Below are positions 24,896 through 34,389 of a stretch of DNA of 64,000 nucleotides, one piece after another. Numbering within the stretch: position 1 is the first letter of the stretch; the number at the start of each line of letters is the position of its first letter. The position numbers and the translations under genes are program-made. Source of the DNA: Granulicoccus phenolivorans DSM 17626 = NBRC 107789 = JCM 15570 (GTDB taxonomy: Bacteria > Actinomycetota > Actinomycetes > Propionibacteriales > Propionibacteriaceae); the NCBI RefSeq assembly GCF_000423085.1, contig NZ_AUHH01000001.1, positions 186,001-250,000 on the forward strand. Direction: 5' to 3'. The notes under the pieces were generated by a model. It did no database searches. It worked only from the letters and a program-made list of their open reading frames with translations, and was not told where the DNA came from.

Positions 24896-25899
24896 TTGGC
24901 GTAGGAGTGCAGGCCCTGGATGAACAGGTTCACCCCGACGAAGTTCCACCAGAAGGAGACCACCCCGACCAGCGAGATGATCGTCGCGCGGGTGCCCTTC
25001 CATCCGGCGGTGGCGCGGGCGTGCAGGTAGATCGCATAGATCGCCCAGGTGACCAGGGAGAAGGTCTCCTTGGGATCCCAGTTCCAGTAGCGGCCCCAGG
25101 CGTACTGGGCCCAGATCGCCCCGGCGGCGATCACGATCGTCCACAGTGGGAAGGCGAACGCGTTCAGCCGGTACGCCAGCCGGTCCAGCCGGGCCGAATC
25201 GGGCAGCTTGGCCAGGTATCCCCGGACGGTGCCCTTCTCCTCGGCCCGCTTGCGGACCAGATACAGGATCGACGCGATCGCGCCGAGGTTCATCGCCGCG
25301 CCGCCGATCGCGGCCAGCGGGACATGGAACAGGAACCAGGCCGAGTGCAGCGCCGGGACCAGCGCGGCGACGTCGACGTAGAACACCGTTACCGCGACAC
25401 CCAGCCCGATCGTGCCGACCAGGACGGCCAACAGGCCCAGCCAGCGCATCCCGAAGCGGTAGGCCACCACCAGGTAGGCCAGCATCAGCACCAGCAGCGA
25501 GGTGGTGGTGAACTCGTACATGTTGCCCCAGGGGGCGCGTCCGGCGGCGACGCCGCGCAGAATCACCCCGACCGCGTGGCAGGCCACCCCGACGGTGGTG
25601 ATGGCCAGCCCGATCCGGCCCAGCTTCTCGGTCCGCAGGAGTTCCTTGTGCGTCGGTTCGGGGACCGTGGGTCCGGTGTCGGCGGCCGGCTCGGCCGGCT
25701 CCGGGTCGGCGGCGTCGGTGCCGGCGCCGCGGGCCACCACGGCCCCGGCCAGCATGGCGCTGCGGGTCCGGGCCGGACGGACCTTGACCCGGGTGCCCCG
25801 GGCGGAGGCCCACTCCGCGGCATGGATGAGGACCGCCAGCATGTAGATGACACCGGCGGTGACCATCGCCAGCATCGAGTATTCACCGTAGATGTTCAT
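24892..25899 (-). CDS. ccsB: Cytochrome c biogenesis protein CcsB (CcsA/ResC type)
   Basis: 335 residues, about eight helices. The haem-handling WWD motif is seen as WGRYWNWDPKETFSLVTW near residue 270. ATG at 25899 with GGAGG upstream, overlapping the resB stop by 4 bp. With ResB it forms the System II synthase that carries haem across the membrane and attaches it to apocytochrome c CxxCH motifs. The gene order resA-ccdA-resB-ccsB gives a full System II set except apocytochromes. Confidence 0.94.
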   Translation of the reverse strand: MNIYGEYSMLAMVTAGVIYMLAVLIHAAEWASARGTRVKVRPARTRSAMLAGAVVARGAGTDAADPEPAEPAADTGPTVPEPTHKELLRTEKLGRIGLAITTVGVACHAVGVILRGVAAGRAPWGNMYEFTTTSLLVLMLAYLVVAYRFGMRWLGLLAVLVGTIGLGVAVTVFYVDVAALVPALHSAWFLFHVPLAAIGGAAMNLGAIASILYLVRKRAEEKGTVRGYLAKLPDSARLDRLAYRLNAFAFPLWTIVIAAGAIWAQYAWGRYWNWDPKETFSLVTWAIYAIYLHARATAGWKGTRATIISLVGVVSFWWNFVGVNLFIQGLHSYAK

Positions 25900-27548
25900 G
25901 ATTCCTCCGCACGATCTCCGGTCACCCTACTGGGCGTTTCGGTGTCGGCCGGGTCGGGTCCGTTCCCGGGAGCAGCACGATCGAGGTCGGCGGCGGCGAT
26001 GGCCAGGTCCTCGACATCGATGTCCAGCCCGCTGCGAGCATCGGCCCGGTCCAGCCCGGCCACCTCGATCACCGGGTCCCCACCGGCACCGACCGCGGGG
26101 ACACGGACCCACAACCGGCGCGGACGGATGAACAACGACAGGCACAGCCCGAGCACCGCCAGCCCGGTCCCGACCAGGGTGACACCCATCGCCGGGGTGT
26201 GCGAGACCTGCAGCCGGGTCCAGCGCTGCAGACCGTCGAAGGAGACCGATCCGCCGTCGGGCAACTGGTAGGAACTGCCCGGGGTCAGCTGGATCTCCTG
26301 GGCCCGGGTGAGCTGGCGCATCCCGGTCTTGTCCAGGGTGTAGACGTTCTCCGGCACCCCGGACTCCGCCTTCGGCGCCCCGGCGTACGCGGTCAGGAAC
26401 AGCACCGGGTTCTCCGCATCGGGGAAGGCGGAACGGGTGCCGCGTTCGTCGACCACCGCGGTCGGCAGCAGCCGGCCCTCGAAGGCCAGCCGTTCGGGGC
26501 GGGCGTCGGGGACCTTGATCACCCCGGTGGAGTTGAAGTTGCCGTCCTCGGGAACGAAAACGACCGGCCCCGACCAGGCCACCTGCCCGTTGCCGTCACG
26601 GACGGTGATCTGCGGTGCGTACCCGTGCGCCAGCAGGTGCACCTGGGTCCCGTCGGACAGTTGCAGCGGATGGTTCACCTGGATGGTCGCCGATTCCAGC
26701 GGCCCGCCCTCGGTGTAGCGGGCGTGCAGGGTGAACTCCCGCGGGGCGCCGAAGGCGTGCGGCCCGGTCTCGAAGCGGACGTCGAGCTGGTCGGCGAGCA
26801 CGGTGAACGGGGTCAGGTCCCGGTCGGTGAACATCGCCCCGGAGGAGATGTCGTCGTACTGGGTCAGGTTGTTGGAGAAGCCCCGGCCCTCCGGAACCAC
26901 CGCGGTCCCCCGGTAGCCGTAGAGCACCCCGGCGGCGATCCCGAGCAGCATGATCACCAGCGAGACGTGGAAGACCAGGTTGCCCGCTTCGCGCAGGTAG
27001 CCGCGCTCGGCGCTGATCGAGTCGCCGTCGCGGCGGATCCGGAAGTGCTTGGCCCGCAGCCACGTCTCGGCGCGATCCAGGGCCCCTTGCGGGTCCCGGG
27101 TGCGCACCGACAGGTACGCCGGCAGCCGGGACAGCCGCCGCGGGGTCGCCACCGGTTGGGCCCGGACCGCCTTGGCGTACGCGATCGTGCGCGGGGTGAT
27201 GCAGCCGATCAGGGAGACCAGCAGCAACAGGTAGATCGCGGAGAACCAGGGCGAGGTGTAGACGTCGAACAGCCGCAGCGCATCCAGCACCGGCCCCCAG
27301 AAGGGTTGCTCGGCGAGGAAGGTACGCACCTGCCCCGGCGACACCGAGCGCTGCGGGAACAGCGACCCGGGGATCGCGGCGAGCGCGGCCAGGAACAGCA
27401 GGGTCAGCGCGGTCCGCATCGCGGTGAGCTGGGTCCAGCAGAACCGCAGCAGTTCCCGCAGCGACAGGCCCGGGGCATCACGGCGGCGGCGCCGATCCGG
27501 GGCGGGCTGCTCGACCGGGGTGGCGCGGGTGTCGGTATCGGTACTCAT
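25896..27548 (-). CDS. resB: Cytochrome c biogenesis protein ResB
   Basis: 550 residues from ATG at 27548; a GTG at 27563 would add five residues and neither has a clear ribosome-binding site. ResB family plan: helices at about residues 45-65, 95-115 and 190-210, a large extracytoplasmic domain (about 215-470) and a final helix at ~480. LLLVSLIGCITPR and GNLVFHVSLVIMLLGIAAG are typical. It works with CcsB in haem delivery. The cytosolic C-terminal tail of ~70 acidic residues is not conserved in the family as I know it. Confidence 0.92.
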   Translation of the reverse strand: MSTDTDTRATPVEQPAPDRRRRRDAPGLSLRELLRFCWTQLTAMRTALTLLFLAALAAIPGSLFPQRSVSPGQVRTFLAEQPFWGPVLDALRLFDVYTSPWFSAIYLLLLVSLIGCITPRTIAYAKAVRAQPVATPRRLSRLPAYLSVRTRDPQGALDRAETWLRAKHFRIRRDGDSISAERGYLREAGNLVFHVSLVIMLLGIAAGVLYGYRGTAVVPEGRGFSNNLTQYDDISSGAMFTDRDLTPFTVLADQLDVRFETGPHAFGAPREFTLHARYTEGGPLESATIQVNHPLQLSDGTQVHLLAHGYAPQITVRDGNGQVAWSGPVVFVPEDGNFNSTGVIKVPDARPERLAFEGRLLPTAVVDERGTRSAFPDAENPVLFLTAYAGAPKAESGVPENVYTLDKTGMRQLTRAQEIQLTPGSSYQLPDGGSVSFDGLQRWTRLQVSHTPAMGVTLVGTGLAVLGLCLSLFIRPRRLWVRVPAVGAGGDPVIEVAGLDRADARSGLDIDVEDLAIAAADLDRAAPGNGPDPADTETPSRVTGDRAEES

Positions 27549-27566
27549 CAGTTCAACGCCCACTCA

Positions 27567-28343
27567 TCAGATCACGACCTGGAAGCCGGCCGCCCAGCTC
27601 TTCAGGTACCCCATCACGTAGTCCCACACCCCGGTCAGCATGAGTACGCCCATCAGCACCATCATCGCCCCGCCGACCCTCTGCAACAGGCCCTGATGGC
27701 GCCGGACGAACTTCACCACCGGTTGGAAGCGGGTGAAGGCGACCCCGGCGATGATGAACGGGATCCCCAGACCCAGCGCGTAGACGAAGGAGAGCAGGCC
27801 GCCCCGGGTCGCCGAGCCCTCGTTGAGGGACATGGTCAGCACCACCGACAGGGTCGGCCCGATGCACGGGGTCCAGCCCAGGCCGAACAGGATGCCCAAC
27901 AGGGGCGCGGCGGCGACCCCGACCGCGGGCAGCCGGTGGATCCGCAGGTCGCGCTGGCCCAGCGGGATCAGCCCGGCGAAGATCAGCCCGACCAGGATCA
28001 GCACGACCCCGAGCACGATCGTCAGCGGCCGGGCCTGGGTCAGCAGCAGTTTGCCGAGGGTGCCGAACAGGGCGCCGGTGGCGACGAAGACCAGCGCGAA
28101 CCCGAGCACGAACCCGAGCGTCCCCAGCAGCATCCGCCACCGCTTGCCCTCCCCGCGGATCACCTCCGAGGCGCTCATCCCGGAGGCGTAGGACAGATAG
28201 CCCGGCAGCAGTGGCAGCACGCACGGGGAGAAGAAGGAGATCAGCCCGGCCAGCGCGGCCACCGGGACGGCGATCAGCAGCGACCCGCTGACCGCCTCGG
28301 TGGCCCAGCTGTTCATCGCGATCAGCGGGAGGTCCGGCGTCAT
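27567..28343 (-). CDS. ccdA: Cytochrome c biogenesis thiol transporter CcdA
   Basis: 258 residues, six helices. The reactive first Cys is in FFSPCVLPLLPGYLSY near residue 40 and the second in GLGWTPCIGPTLS near residue 158. It passes reducing equivalents from cytosolic thioredoxin to ResA outside. ATG at 28343 overlaps the resA stop by 4 bp. Confidence 0.94.
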   Translation of the reverse strand: MTPDLPLIAMNSWATEAVSGSLLIAVPVAALAGLISFFSPCVLPLLPGYLSYASGMSASEVIRGEGKRWRMLLGTLGFVLGFALVFVATGALFGTLGKLLLTQARPLTIVLGVVLILVGLIFAGLIPLGQRDLRIHRLPAVGVAAAPLLGILFGLGWTPCIGPTLSVVLTMSLNEGSATRGGLLSFVYALGLGIPFIIAGVAFTRFQPVVKFVRRHQGLLQRVGGAMMVLMGVLMLTGVWDYVMGYLKSWAAGFQVVI

Positions 28344-28891
28344 TTACCGGCCGCCGTGTCCTCGATGAGGCCGACCAGGGTGGTCTTGTTGACCACCCCG
28401 ATCACCCGGGCGGCCACCCGGCCCTCGGCGTCGATCACCAGCGTGGAGGGGATCCCCGAGGGCGGCAGCTGCCCGGAGAACTCGAGCAGGGTGCGCCCGT
28501 CCGGGTCGTGGATGGAGGGGTAGCCGATCCCGAAGCTGCGCACGAACGCCCGGGCCGGCGCCGGATCGGGGTCGCGGGTGTCGATGCCGATGAAGACGGC
28601 CTGATCGGTGGTCGCCTCGTGCGCGGCCTGCAGATCGGGCGCCTCGGCCCGGCACGGGGCACACCAGGAGCCCCAGACGTTGATCACCACGACCTTGCCC
28701 GGCTGGGCGGTGGTCAGTTGTTCCCCGTCCAGCCCGGTCCCGGTGACCACCGGCGCGGCCTGCCGCTCGGCGACCGGGACCCGGGTGAGCGCGGCGTCCC
28801 CGGCGACGAACCCGCCCCCGGTGGCGCGGGCCGAGCCGCAGCCGGCCAGCAGGAGCAGTACCGGGACCAGCAGCAGGAGCAGTCGCCTCAT
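28340..28891 (-). CDS. resA: ResA/TlpA-type thiol-disulfide lipoprotein
   Basis: 183 residues. Lipoprotein signal with lipobox LLAGC (Cys18), then a thioredoxin fold with WCAPC (Cys77, Cys80) and the cis-Pro in SGIPSTLVID. It keeps apocytochrome c cysteines reduced for haem ligation, fed by CcdA. ATG at 28891 overlaps the upstream phosphatase stop. Confidence 0.93.
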   Translation of the reverse strand: MRRLLLLLVPVLLLLAGCGSARATGGGFVAGDAALTRVPVAERQAAPVVTGTGLDGEQLTTAQPGKVVVINVWGSWCAPCRAEAPDLQAAHEATTDQAVFIGIDTRDPDPAPARAFVRSFGIGYPSIHDPDGRTLLEFSGQLPPSGIPSTLVIDAEGRVAARVIGVVNKTTLVGLIEDTAAGK

Positions 28892-29547
28892 GCCCCGGCC
28901 ACCAGCTTGCGCTGGGCAGCCCGGTTCGTGGCCGGCAACAGGTCACGAGCGGGTTCTGCGTAGTCGACCCGGGTGATCCGGCCGTCGACGAAGGTGAAGG
29001 AGGTCAGGCTGCACAGCGTCGCCTGGCGCTTGCGCGGATCGTGCACCGACCGGCGGCCCTCCGCCGCACGCCGGGTGAGCCAGATCGGCAACTGGTGGGA
29101 CACGATCAGCGCCTCGTGCCCGTCGGCGGCCTCGGCGGCGTCGTGCAGCGCGGCATTCATCCGGGCGACGATCAGGGCGTACGGCTCCCCCCAGCTGGGG
29201 CGCAGCGGGTTGTACAGCTTGGTCAGCACCGACGGACGCAGCACCTGGGACAGCTTCCCGGCGAAGGCCTGCCCGGCGAGCCGGTTGCTGGCCTCGATCA
29301 CCCGCGGATCGGTGATGACATCGACCCGGGGGTGGTTCGCCGCGACCGGTTCCATGGTTTCCTGGGCGCGCTCCAGCGGGGAACAGCGCAGGTGCACCAG
29401 GTCGAAGTCCTTGGTGTACTCCGCCACCCGGGCGGCCATCTGCCGGCCGAGCGCGGACAGATGGAAGTTCGGCAGACGCTCGTAGAGCACCCCGTCGGGA
29501 TTGTGCACCTGGCCGTGCCGCAACAGGTGGACCACCGCAGTCGCCAT
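28888..29547 (-). CDS. Histidine phosphatase family protein
   Basis: 219 residues. LLRHGQVHNP gives the catalytic RHG (His11), CSPLERAQET the second phosphate-binding Arg and VSHQLPI the second His. GAGGAG lies just before the ATG at 29547 and inside the end of hemL. It occupies the same place between hemL and resA as a phosphoglycerate-mutase-like gene in M. tuberculosis. Substrate unknown; glycolytic mutase activity is unlikely given the short length. Confidence 0.85.
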   Translation of the reverse strand: MATAVVHLLRHGQVHNPDGVLYERLPNFHLSALGRQMAARVAEYTKDFDLVHLRCSPLERAQETMEPVAANHPRVDVITDPRVIEASNRLAGQAFAGKLSQVLRPSVLTKLYNPLRPSWGEPYALIVARMNAALHDAAEAADGHEALIVSHQLPIWLTRRAAEGRRSVHDPRKRQATLCSLTSFTFVDGRITRVDYAEPARDLLPATNRAAQRKLVAGA

Positions 29548-29556
29548 CGTTTCTCC

Positions 29557-30864
29557 TCAGTACGCCGCCGCCGCAGCCTGGGCGGCCGCAGGCAGGGCAT
29601 CGACAATACGTGAGATTTCGGCGTCCCCGTGCGCCGCCGACAGGAACCAGGCCTCGAACGCGCTGGGCGCCAGGTAGACCCCGCGCTCCAGCATCGCGTG
29701 GAAGAACGCCCGGTACGCGCCGGTGTGCTGCGCCGCGGCCGCGGTGTAGTCGGGCACCGCGGCGGCATCGGTGAAGAAGACCGAGAACAGGTTGCCGCTG
29801 CGCTGGATCACGTGCGGCACCGAGGCGGCGCTCAGGGCGGCGGTGACGGCCTCGCGCACGGTGGCCGAGGTGGCATCGAGGCGGGCGTACACCTCCTCGG
29901 TGGCCAGCCGCAGCGTGGTCAGCCCGGCGGTGGAGGCGACCGGGTTCCCCGACAGGGTGCCGGCCTGGTAGACCTCACCGACCGGGGACAGGTGCGCCAT
30001 CAGGTCCGCGCGGCCGCCGAACGCGGCGGCCGGGAACCCGCCGCCCATCACCTTGCCGAAGGTCATCAGGTCCGGCTGCACCCCGTCCAGGCCGTACTGG
30101 CCCGAGCGGGAGACCCGGAAGCCGGTCATCACCTCATCGGAGACGAACAGCGCCCCGTGGGCGTGGGCGGTCTCGGCGAGGAAGGCGTTGAAGTTCTTGC
30201 CGTCGGCACCGACCGCGGGCGGAACCACCCCCATGTTCCCCGCGGCCGCCTCGGTGATCACGCAGGCGATCCGGTCCCCGTGCTCGGCGAAGGCGGCCAG
30301 CACCTGCGCCCGGTCGTTGTAGTCGCACACGATGGTGTCGGCGGTGGTGGCGGCGGGGACGCCCGGGGTTCCGGGGATCCCCAGGGTGGCGACCCCGGAG
30401 CCGGCCTGCACCAGCAACGAATCGACGTGACCGTGGTAGCAGCCGGCGAACTTCAGCACCATGTCCCGCCCGGTCGCGCCGCGGGCCAGCCGCAGCACCG
30501 ACATGGTGGCCTCGGTGCCGGAGTTGACCAACCGGACCTGCTCGATCGGGGTCCGGGCGATGATCTCCTCGGCCAGCAGGACCTCGGCCTCGGTGGGCGC
30601 GCCGTAGCTGGTGCCCTCCGCGGCGGCCCGGCCGATCGCGGCGAGCACCTCGGGGTGGGCATGACCGAGCAGCATCGGCCCCCAGGAGCAGATCAGGTCG
30701 ACGTACTTGTTGCCGTCGACGTCGTAGAGGTAGGGGCCCGAGGCCCGGGCGATGAAGCGCGGAGTGCCACCGACCGATCGGAACGCCCGCACCGGCGAGT
30801 TCACCCCGCCCGGGATGACCTGCTGGGCGCGCTGGAACAACTCTTCGGATCGGCTCGTCTGCAC
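29557..30864 (-). CDS. hemL: Glutamate-1-semialdehyde 2,1-aminomutase
   Basis: 435 residues from GTG at 30864. PLP-dependent class III fold; the Schiff-base Lys is Lys271 in [19 protein letters not shown] near the start and [14 protein letters not shown] are family motifs. It makes 5-aminolevulinate from the product of HemA, which is encoded 5.7 kb away with rex. It heads the operon hemL-phosphatase-resA-ccdA-resB-ccsB-MFS, linking haem supply to cytochrome c assembly. Confidence 0.95.
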   Translation of the reverse strand: MQTSRSEELFQRAQQVIPGGVNSPVRAFRSVGGTPRFIARASGPYLYDVDGNKYVDLICSWGPMLLGHAHPEVLAAIGRAAAEGTSYGAPTEAEVLLAEEIIARTPIEQVRLVNSGTEATMSVLRLARGATGRDMVLKFAGCYHGHVDSLLVQAGSGVATLGIPGTPGVPAATTADTIVCDYNDRAQVLAAFAEHGDRIACVITEAAAGNMGVVPPAVGADGKNFNAFLAETAHAHGALFVSDEVMTGFRVSRSGQYGLDGVQPDLMTFGKVMGGGFPAAAFGGRADLMAHLSPVGEVYQAGTLSGNPVASTAGLTTLRLATEEVYARLDATSATVREAVTAALSAASVPHVIQRSGNLFSVFFTDAAAVPDYTAAAAQHTGAYRAFFHAMLERGVYLAPSAFEAWFLSAAHGDAEISRIVDALPAAAQAAAAAY

Positions 30865-30870
30865 GCGTTG

Positions 30871-30876
30871 AGTGTA
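30871..30876 (-). promoter_or_regulatory. -10 box (TACACT), predicted leaderless promoter of hemL operon
   Basis: Six bases before the GTG at 30864; divergent from the rhomboid promoter. Confidence 0.6.
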
Positions 30877-30916
30877 GTCGGCCCGGCGCGCGGATTCCTC
30901 CCCCGAACCGGGTCAG

Positions 30917-30922
30917 TACCCT
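30917..30922 (+). promoter_or_regulatory. -10 box (TACCCT), predicted leaderless promoter
   Basis: Seven bases before the rhomboid ATG at 30930. Confidence 0.6.
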
Positions 30923-30929
30923 GAGGGGC

Positions 30930-31661
30930 ATGTCCGACCCCGACCCCGACCCCGCTCCCGTCCCCTCCTCCGAGCCGGCCGCGGCCGCGCCGCAGCGGGG
31001 GCGCCCCTGGTTGACCTACACCCTGATGGGTGTGTGCGTCCTGGTCTGGATCGCCCAGTGGGTGATCCCGGGGTTCACCGAGGCGATCATGTTCATCCCG
31101 TTCCTGGGCCGGGCGGAGCCGTGGCGCTTCCTCACCGCCGCGTTCGGCCATGCCGAGTCCTGGACCCATCTGTTCGGCAACCTGGCCTGCCTGTGGGTGG
31201 TGGGGACGCAGTTGGAGCCCTACCTGGGCCGGCTGCGGTTCGCCTGGCTGTACCTGCTCAGTGCCTTGGCCGGCAATGTCGCCTTCGCCTGGTTGAGCTT
31301 CCTGCCCAGCATTGCCGATCTGATCACCGGCACGGTCTCCAATGGCTGGTTCACCCCGACCCTGGGGGCCTCCGGCGCGGTGTTCGGCCTGTTCGGCGCG
31401 CTGTTGGCGGCCTGGCGGGACGCCACCTCGCGGCGCGGCCTGGTGATCCTGTTGGCGATCAACGCCGGGATCGGCCTGTTGGTGCCCCAGATCGCCTGGC
31501 AGGCGCACCTGGGCGGGTTCGTGGTCGGCTGGGCGCTGGGCATGGTGATGGTCCGACGCCCCCGCGGTGAGGTGTGGTGGCTGCTGCTGATCGGCGCCGC
31601 GGTTGCCCTGCTCGGGGCGCTGCGCTACGTGATCGGCCCCGGTCCGACCAGTCCCCTGTGA
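30930..31661 (+). CDS. Rhomboid family intramembrane serine protease
   Basis: 243 residues, six to seven helices after a Pro-rich cytosolic N-terminus. The catalytic dyad is Ser148 in GASGAVFG and His193 in QAHLGG; the oxyanion-hole HxxxN of helix 2 is seen as THLFGNL. Rhomboids cleave transmembrane substrates within the membrane. No substrate is evident in the neighbourhood. It ends 20 bp from the convergent hemB with no terminator between. Confidence 0.9.
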   Translation: MSDPDPDPAPVPSSEPAAAAPQRGRPWLTYTLMGVCVLVWIAQWVIPGFTEAIMFIPFLGRAEPWRFLTAAFGHAESWTHLFGNLACLWVVGTQLEPYLGRLRFAWLYLLSALAGNVAFAWLSFLPSIADLITGTVSNGWFTPTLGASGAVFGLFGALLAAWRDATSRRGLVILLAINAGIGLLVPQIAWQAHLGGFVVGWALGMVMVRRPRGEVWWLLLIGAAVALLGALRYVIGPGPTSPL

Positions 31662-31680
31662 ACCCGACCAGCCCGGTGAA

Positions 31681-32643
31681 TCAGCCGGCGTACTCCAGCG
31701 CCCAGTAGGTGAGGATCATGTCGGCCCCGGCCCGCCGGATCGAGGTCAGCGTTTCGGCGATGGCCCGCTCGCGCTCGATCCACCCGTTGGCGGCCGCCGC
31801 CTCGAGCATGGCGTACTCCCCCGACACGTTGTACGCCGCGATCGGCAGATCGGTGGTCTCCCGGGCGGCGCGGATCACATCGAGGTAGCCCAGGGCGGGC
31901 TTGACCATGATGATGTCGGCACCCTCGGCCTCGTCCAGGGCGATCTCGCGCAGCGACTCCCGGATGTTGGCCGGATCCTGCTGATAGGTCTTGCGGTCCC
32001 CCTGCAGAGAGGAGTCCACCGCCTCCCGGAACGGGCCGTAGAACGCCGAGGCGTACTTCGCCGCGTACGCCAGGATCACCGTCTCGGCGTGGCCGGAGGT
32101 CTCCAGGGCGTCCCGGATCGCGGCGACCTGGCCGTCCATCATCCCCGAGGGCCCGACCACCCGGGCCCCGGCCTCGGCGTGCAGCACCGCCATCTGCGCG
32201 TAGATCTCCACGGTCCGGTCATTGTCGATCGCCCCGGACTCGGTCAGCACTCCGCAGTGGCCGTGATCGGTGAACTCATCGAGACAGACATCGGTCATCA
32301 CCGGCAGGGCGTCACCGACCTCGGAACTGATCGCGGTGACCGCCCGCGGGAGGATCCCGGCGGGGTCCAGCGCCGCCGATCCGGTCGCGTCCTTGTGTTC
32401 GGGCAGCCCGAACAGCATGATCCCGCCCAGCCCGGCGGCAGCGGCCGCCGTGGCGGTCTGGCGCACCGAGTCGAGGGTGTGCTGGACCACGCCCGGCATC
32501 GAGGTGATCGGGATCGGTGCGGTGGCCCCTTCCCGGACGAAGACCGGCAGGATCAACTGCTGCGGGGCGACGCGATGTTCGGCGACCAGCCCGCGCAGCG
32601 CCGCGGTGGCCCGGGTCCGCCGGGGTCGCACGGCCCGGTTCAT
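31681..32643 (-). CDS. hemB: Delta-aminolevulinic acid dehydratase (porphobilinogen synthase)
   Basis: 320 residues; ATG at 32643 overlaps the cobA/hemD stop by 4 bp. TIM-barrel enzyme: the Schiff-base Lys is in MVKPALGYLDV and the second active-site Lys in YAAKYASAFYGPF. TDVCLDEFTDHGHCG gives a Cys-poor metal region with Asp, suggesting a Mg-dependent type. It condenses two 5-aminolevulinate to porphobilinogen. Last gene of rex-hemACDB. Confidence 0.95.
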   Translation of the reverse strand: MNRAVRPRRTRATAALRGLVAEHRVAPQQLILPVFVREGATAPIPITSMPGVVQHTLDSVRQTATAAAAAGLGGIMLFGLPEHKDATGSAALDPAGILPRAVTAISSEVGDALPVMTDVCLDEFTDHGHCGVLTESGAIDNDRTVEIYAQMAVLHAEAGARVVGPSGMMDGQVAAIRDALETSGHAETVILAYAAKYASAFYGPFREAVDSSLQGDRKTYQQDPANIRESLREIALDEAEGADIIMVKPALGYLDVIRAARETTDLPIAAYNVSGEYAMLEAAAANGWIERERAIAETLTSIRRAGADMILTYWALEYAG

Positions 32644-34304
32644 GAGCGCCGCCGTCCGGGCTTGCGTTCGCTCGGCCGGGTCACGGCCTGACCCTGCCCG
32701 ACCAGGGTGTCGCGGCGGGCCGCGGCGAAGTTCGCCAGCGCGTCGGCGAGCTCGATGGCGCCCGGCTTGGGCGCGATCACATCCACCCGCAGGCCGTGTT
32801 CCTCGCAGGTCCGGGCGGTGGCCGGGCCGATCGCGGCGATCACGGTGGTCGCGTGCGGTTTCCCGGCGATCCCGACCAGGTTGCGGACCGTGGAGGAGGA
32901 GGTGAACACGACCGCGTCGAACTTGCCGGTCTTGATCGCCTCCCGGGTCGGCGCGGGCGGCGGGGCGGCGCGTACGGTCCGGTACGCGGTGACGTCCTCG
33001 ACCTCCCAGCCGAGCTTGGTGAGCCCGGCCTTCAGGGTTTCGGTCGCGATGTCGGCGCGGGGCAGGAAGACCCGGTTGATCGGGTCGAGCACATCGTCAT
33101 AGGGCGGCCACGCGGCGGCCAGGCCGGCGGCGGAGTGGTCGTCGGCGGGCACCAGGTCGGGTTCGATCCCCCACGCCTGCAGCGCGCCCCCGGTGGCCGG
33201 ACCGACCGCGGCGACCTTGAGCCCGGACAGCGCCCGGGCGTCCAGGCCGAAGTCCTCGAAGCGTTCCCGGACCGCGCGGACCGCGTTCACCGAGGTGAAG
33301 GCCACCCATTCGTAGCGGCCCTCGACCAGTCCGCGGATGGCGCGCTCCATCTGCTGCGGGCTGCGGGGCGGCTCCACCGAGATGGTCGGCACTTCCTCGG
33401 AGTTGGCCCCGTAGGAACGCAGCCGGTTCGCCATCGGGGCGGCCTGGTCCTTGGTGCGCGGAACCAGCACCCGCCAGCCGAACAACGGCTTGGACTCGTA
33501 CCACTCCAGGTCCTCGCGATGCTCCACGGCCCGGCCGATCACCACGTGGGCGGGCTCGGTCGGATCGATCCGGGTCTCCTGGCGTCCCTTCGGGTCGCGG
33601 GCCCGGGCGGCGAGGTCCCCCAGGCTGACCTGGAAGGTGTTCTGCTCGGTGGAGCCGCCGAAGAAGGTGACCAGGCACTGGTCCTCGGCGGGCCGGCCGT
33701 TGGTCAGCGCGGCCTCGGCGATCTCCGGGATCAGGCCGGCGACGGTGGAGATCACCAGGGTTCCGGTGTTGGCCCATTGCGAGGACTGGGCCTTGGTGAC
33801 CCGTTCGGGGACCGCGACGAAATGGACGCCGGAGGCGTCGTTGAGCGAGATCCCGGAATATTCGGGGACCGCGGTCAGGCTGGAGACCCCGGGCACCACC
33901 TCGAAGTCGATGCCGCCCCGGACGCAGGCGGCGGCCTCGTCGGCGACGTTGGCGTCCAGGAAGGGATCCCCGGCGACCAGCCGGACGACCCGTCCGCCGT
34001 TCTCGCTCAGCTTCAGCACCAGCTTGGCCCGCTGCGAGGCGGGGGCGGGTTTGCCGGAGGGCTGGCGCGGCGCGACGGTGACCGTGACCCCCTCGGCCAG
34101 GCGTACCGCCGGATGTTCGAAGACCGACCGCAGGGCGTCATTGTCGATCACCACCGCGCTTGCATTCGCAATCGCGTCGACCGCTCCCAGGGTCAACAGG
34201 TCGGGATCACCGGGACCGGTTCCGACAAAGATCACTCGCCCCCGCGCCTGCGGCGCGCTCGGAAGGGCTTGTTCGGGCAGATCCCCCGCCGACGTTGTGC
34301 TCAC
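32640..34304 (-). CDS. hemD: Fused uroporphyrinogen-III C-methyltransferase / synthase
   Basis: 554 residues from GTG at 34304, with AGAGG five bases upstream; the longer frame overlaps hemC. Residues ~20-255 are a CobA/SUMT domain (FVGTGPGDPDLLTLGAVDAI split as GTGPGDP and LTLGAVDAI; LVAGDPF; VVPGVSSL). Residues ~275-525 are a HemD uroporphyrinogen-III synthase domain (FTSVNAVRAVRER, VFTSSSTVRNLVG). The fusion makes uroporphyrinogen III and can methylate it towards sirohaem or cobalamin. This architecture is usual in actinobacteria. Confidence 0.93.
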   Translation of the reverse strand: MSTTSAGDLPEQALPSAPQARGRVIFVGTGPGDPDLLTLGAVDAIANASAVVIDNDALRSVFEHPAVRLAEGVTVTVAPRQPSGKPAPASQRAKLVLKLSENGGRVVRLVAGDPFLDANVADEAAACVRGGIDFEVVPGVSSLTAVPEYSGISLNDASGVHFVAVPERVTKAQSSQWANTGTLVISTVAGLIPEIAEAALTNGRPAEDQCLVTFFGGSTEQNTFQVSLGDLAARARDPKGRQETRIDPTEPAHVVIGRAVEHREDLEWYESKPLFGWRVLVPRTKDQAAPMANRLRSYGANSEEVPTISVEPPRSPQQMERAIRGLVEGRYEWVAFTSVNAVRAVRERFEDFGLDARALSGLKVAAVGPATGGALQAWGIEPDLVPADDHSAAGLAAAWPPYDDVLDPINRVFLPRADIATETLKAGLTKLGWEVEDVTAYRTVRAAPPPAPTREAIKTGKFDAVVFTSSSTVRNLVGIAGKPHATTVIAAIGPATARTCEEHGLRVDVIAPKPGAIELADALANFAAARRDTLVGQGQAVTRPSERKPGRRRS

Positions 34305-34389
34305 ATTGCCTCTTGCCGTAGATGCGCTGATGCGCTTGGACGTTACTTCACCGAGACCGGCAAATCCAAAAATTGCCCGGATTTGCCGC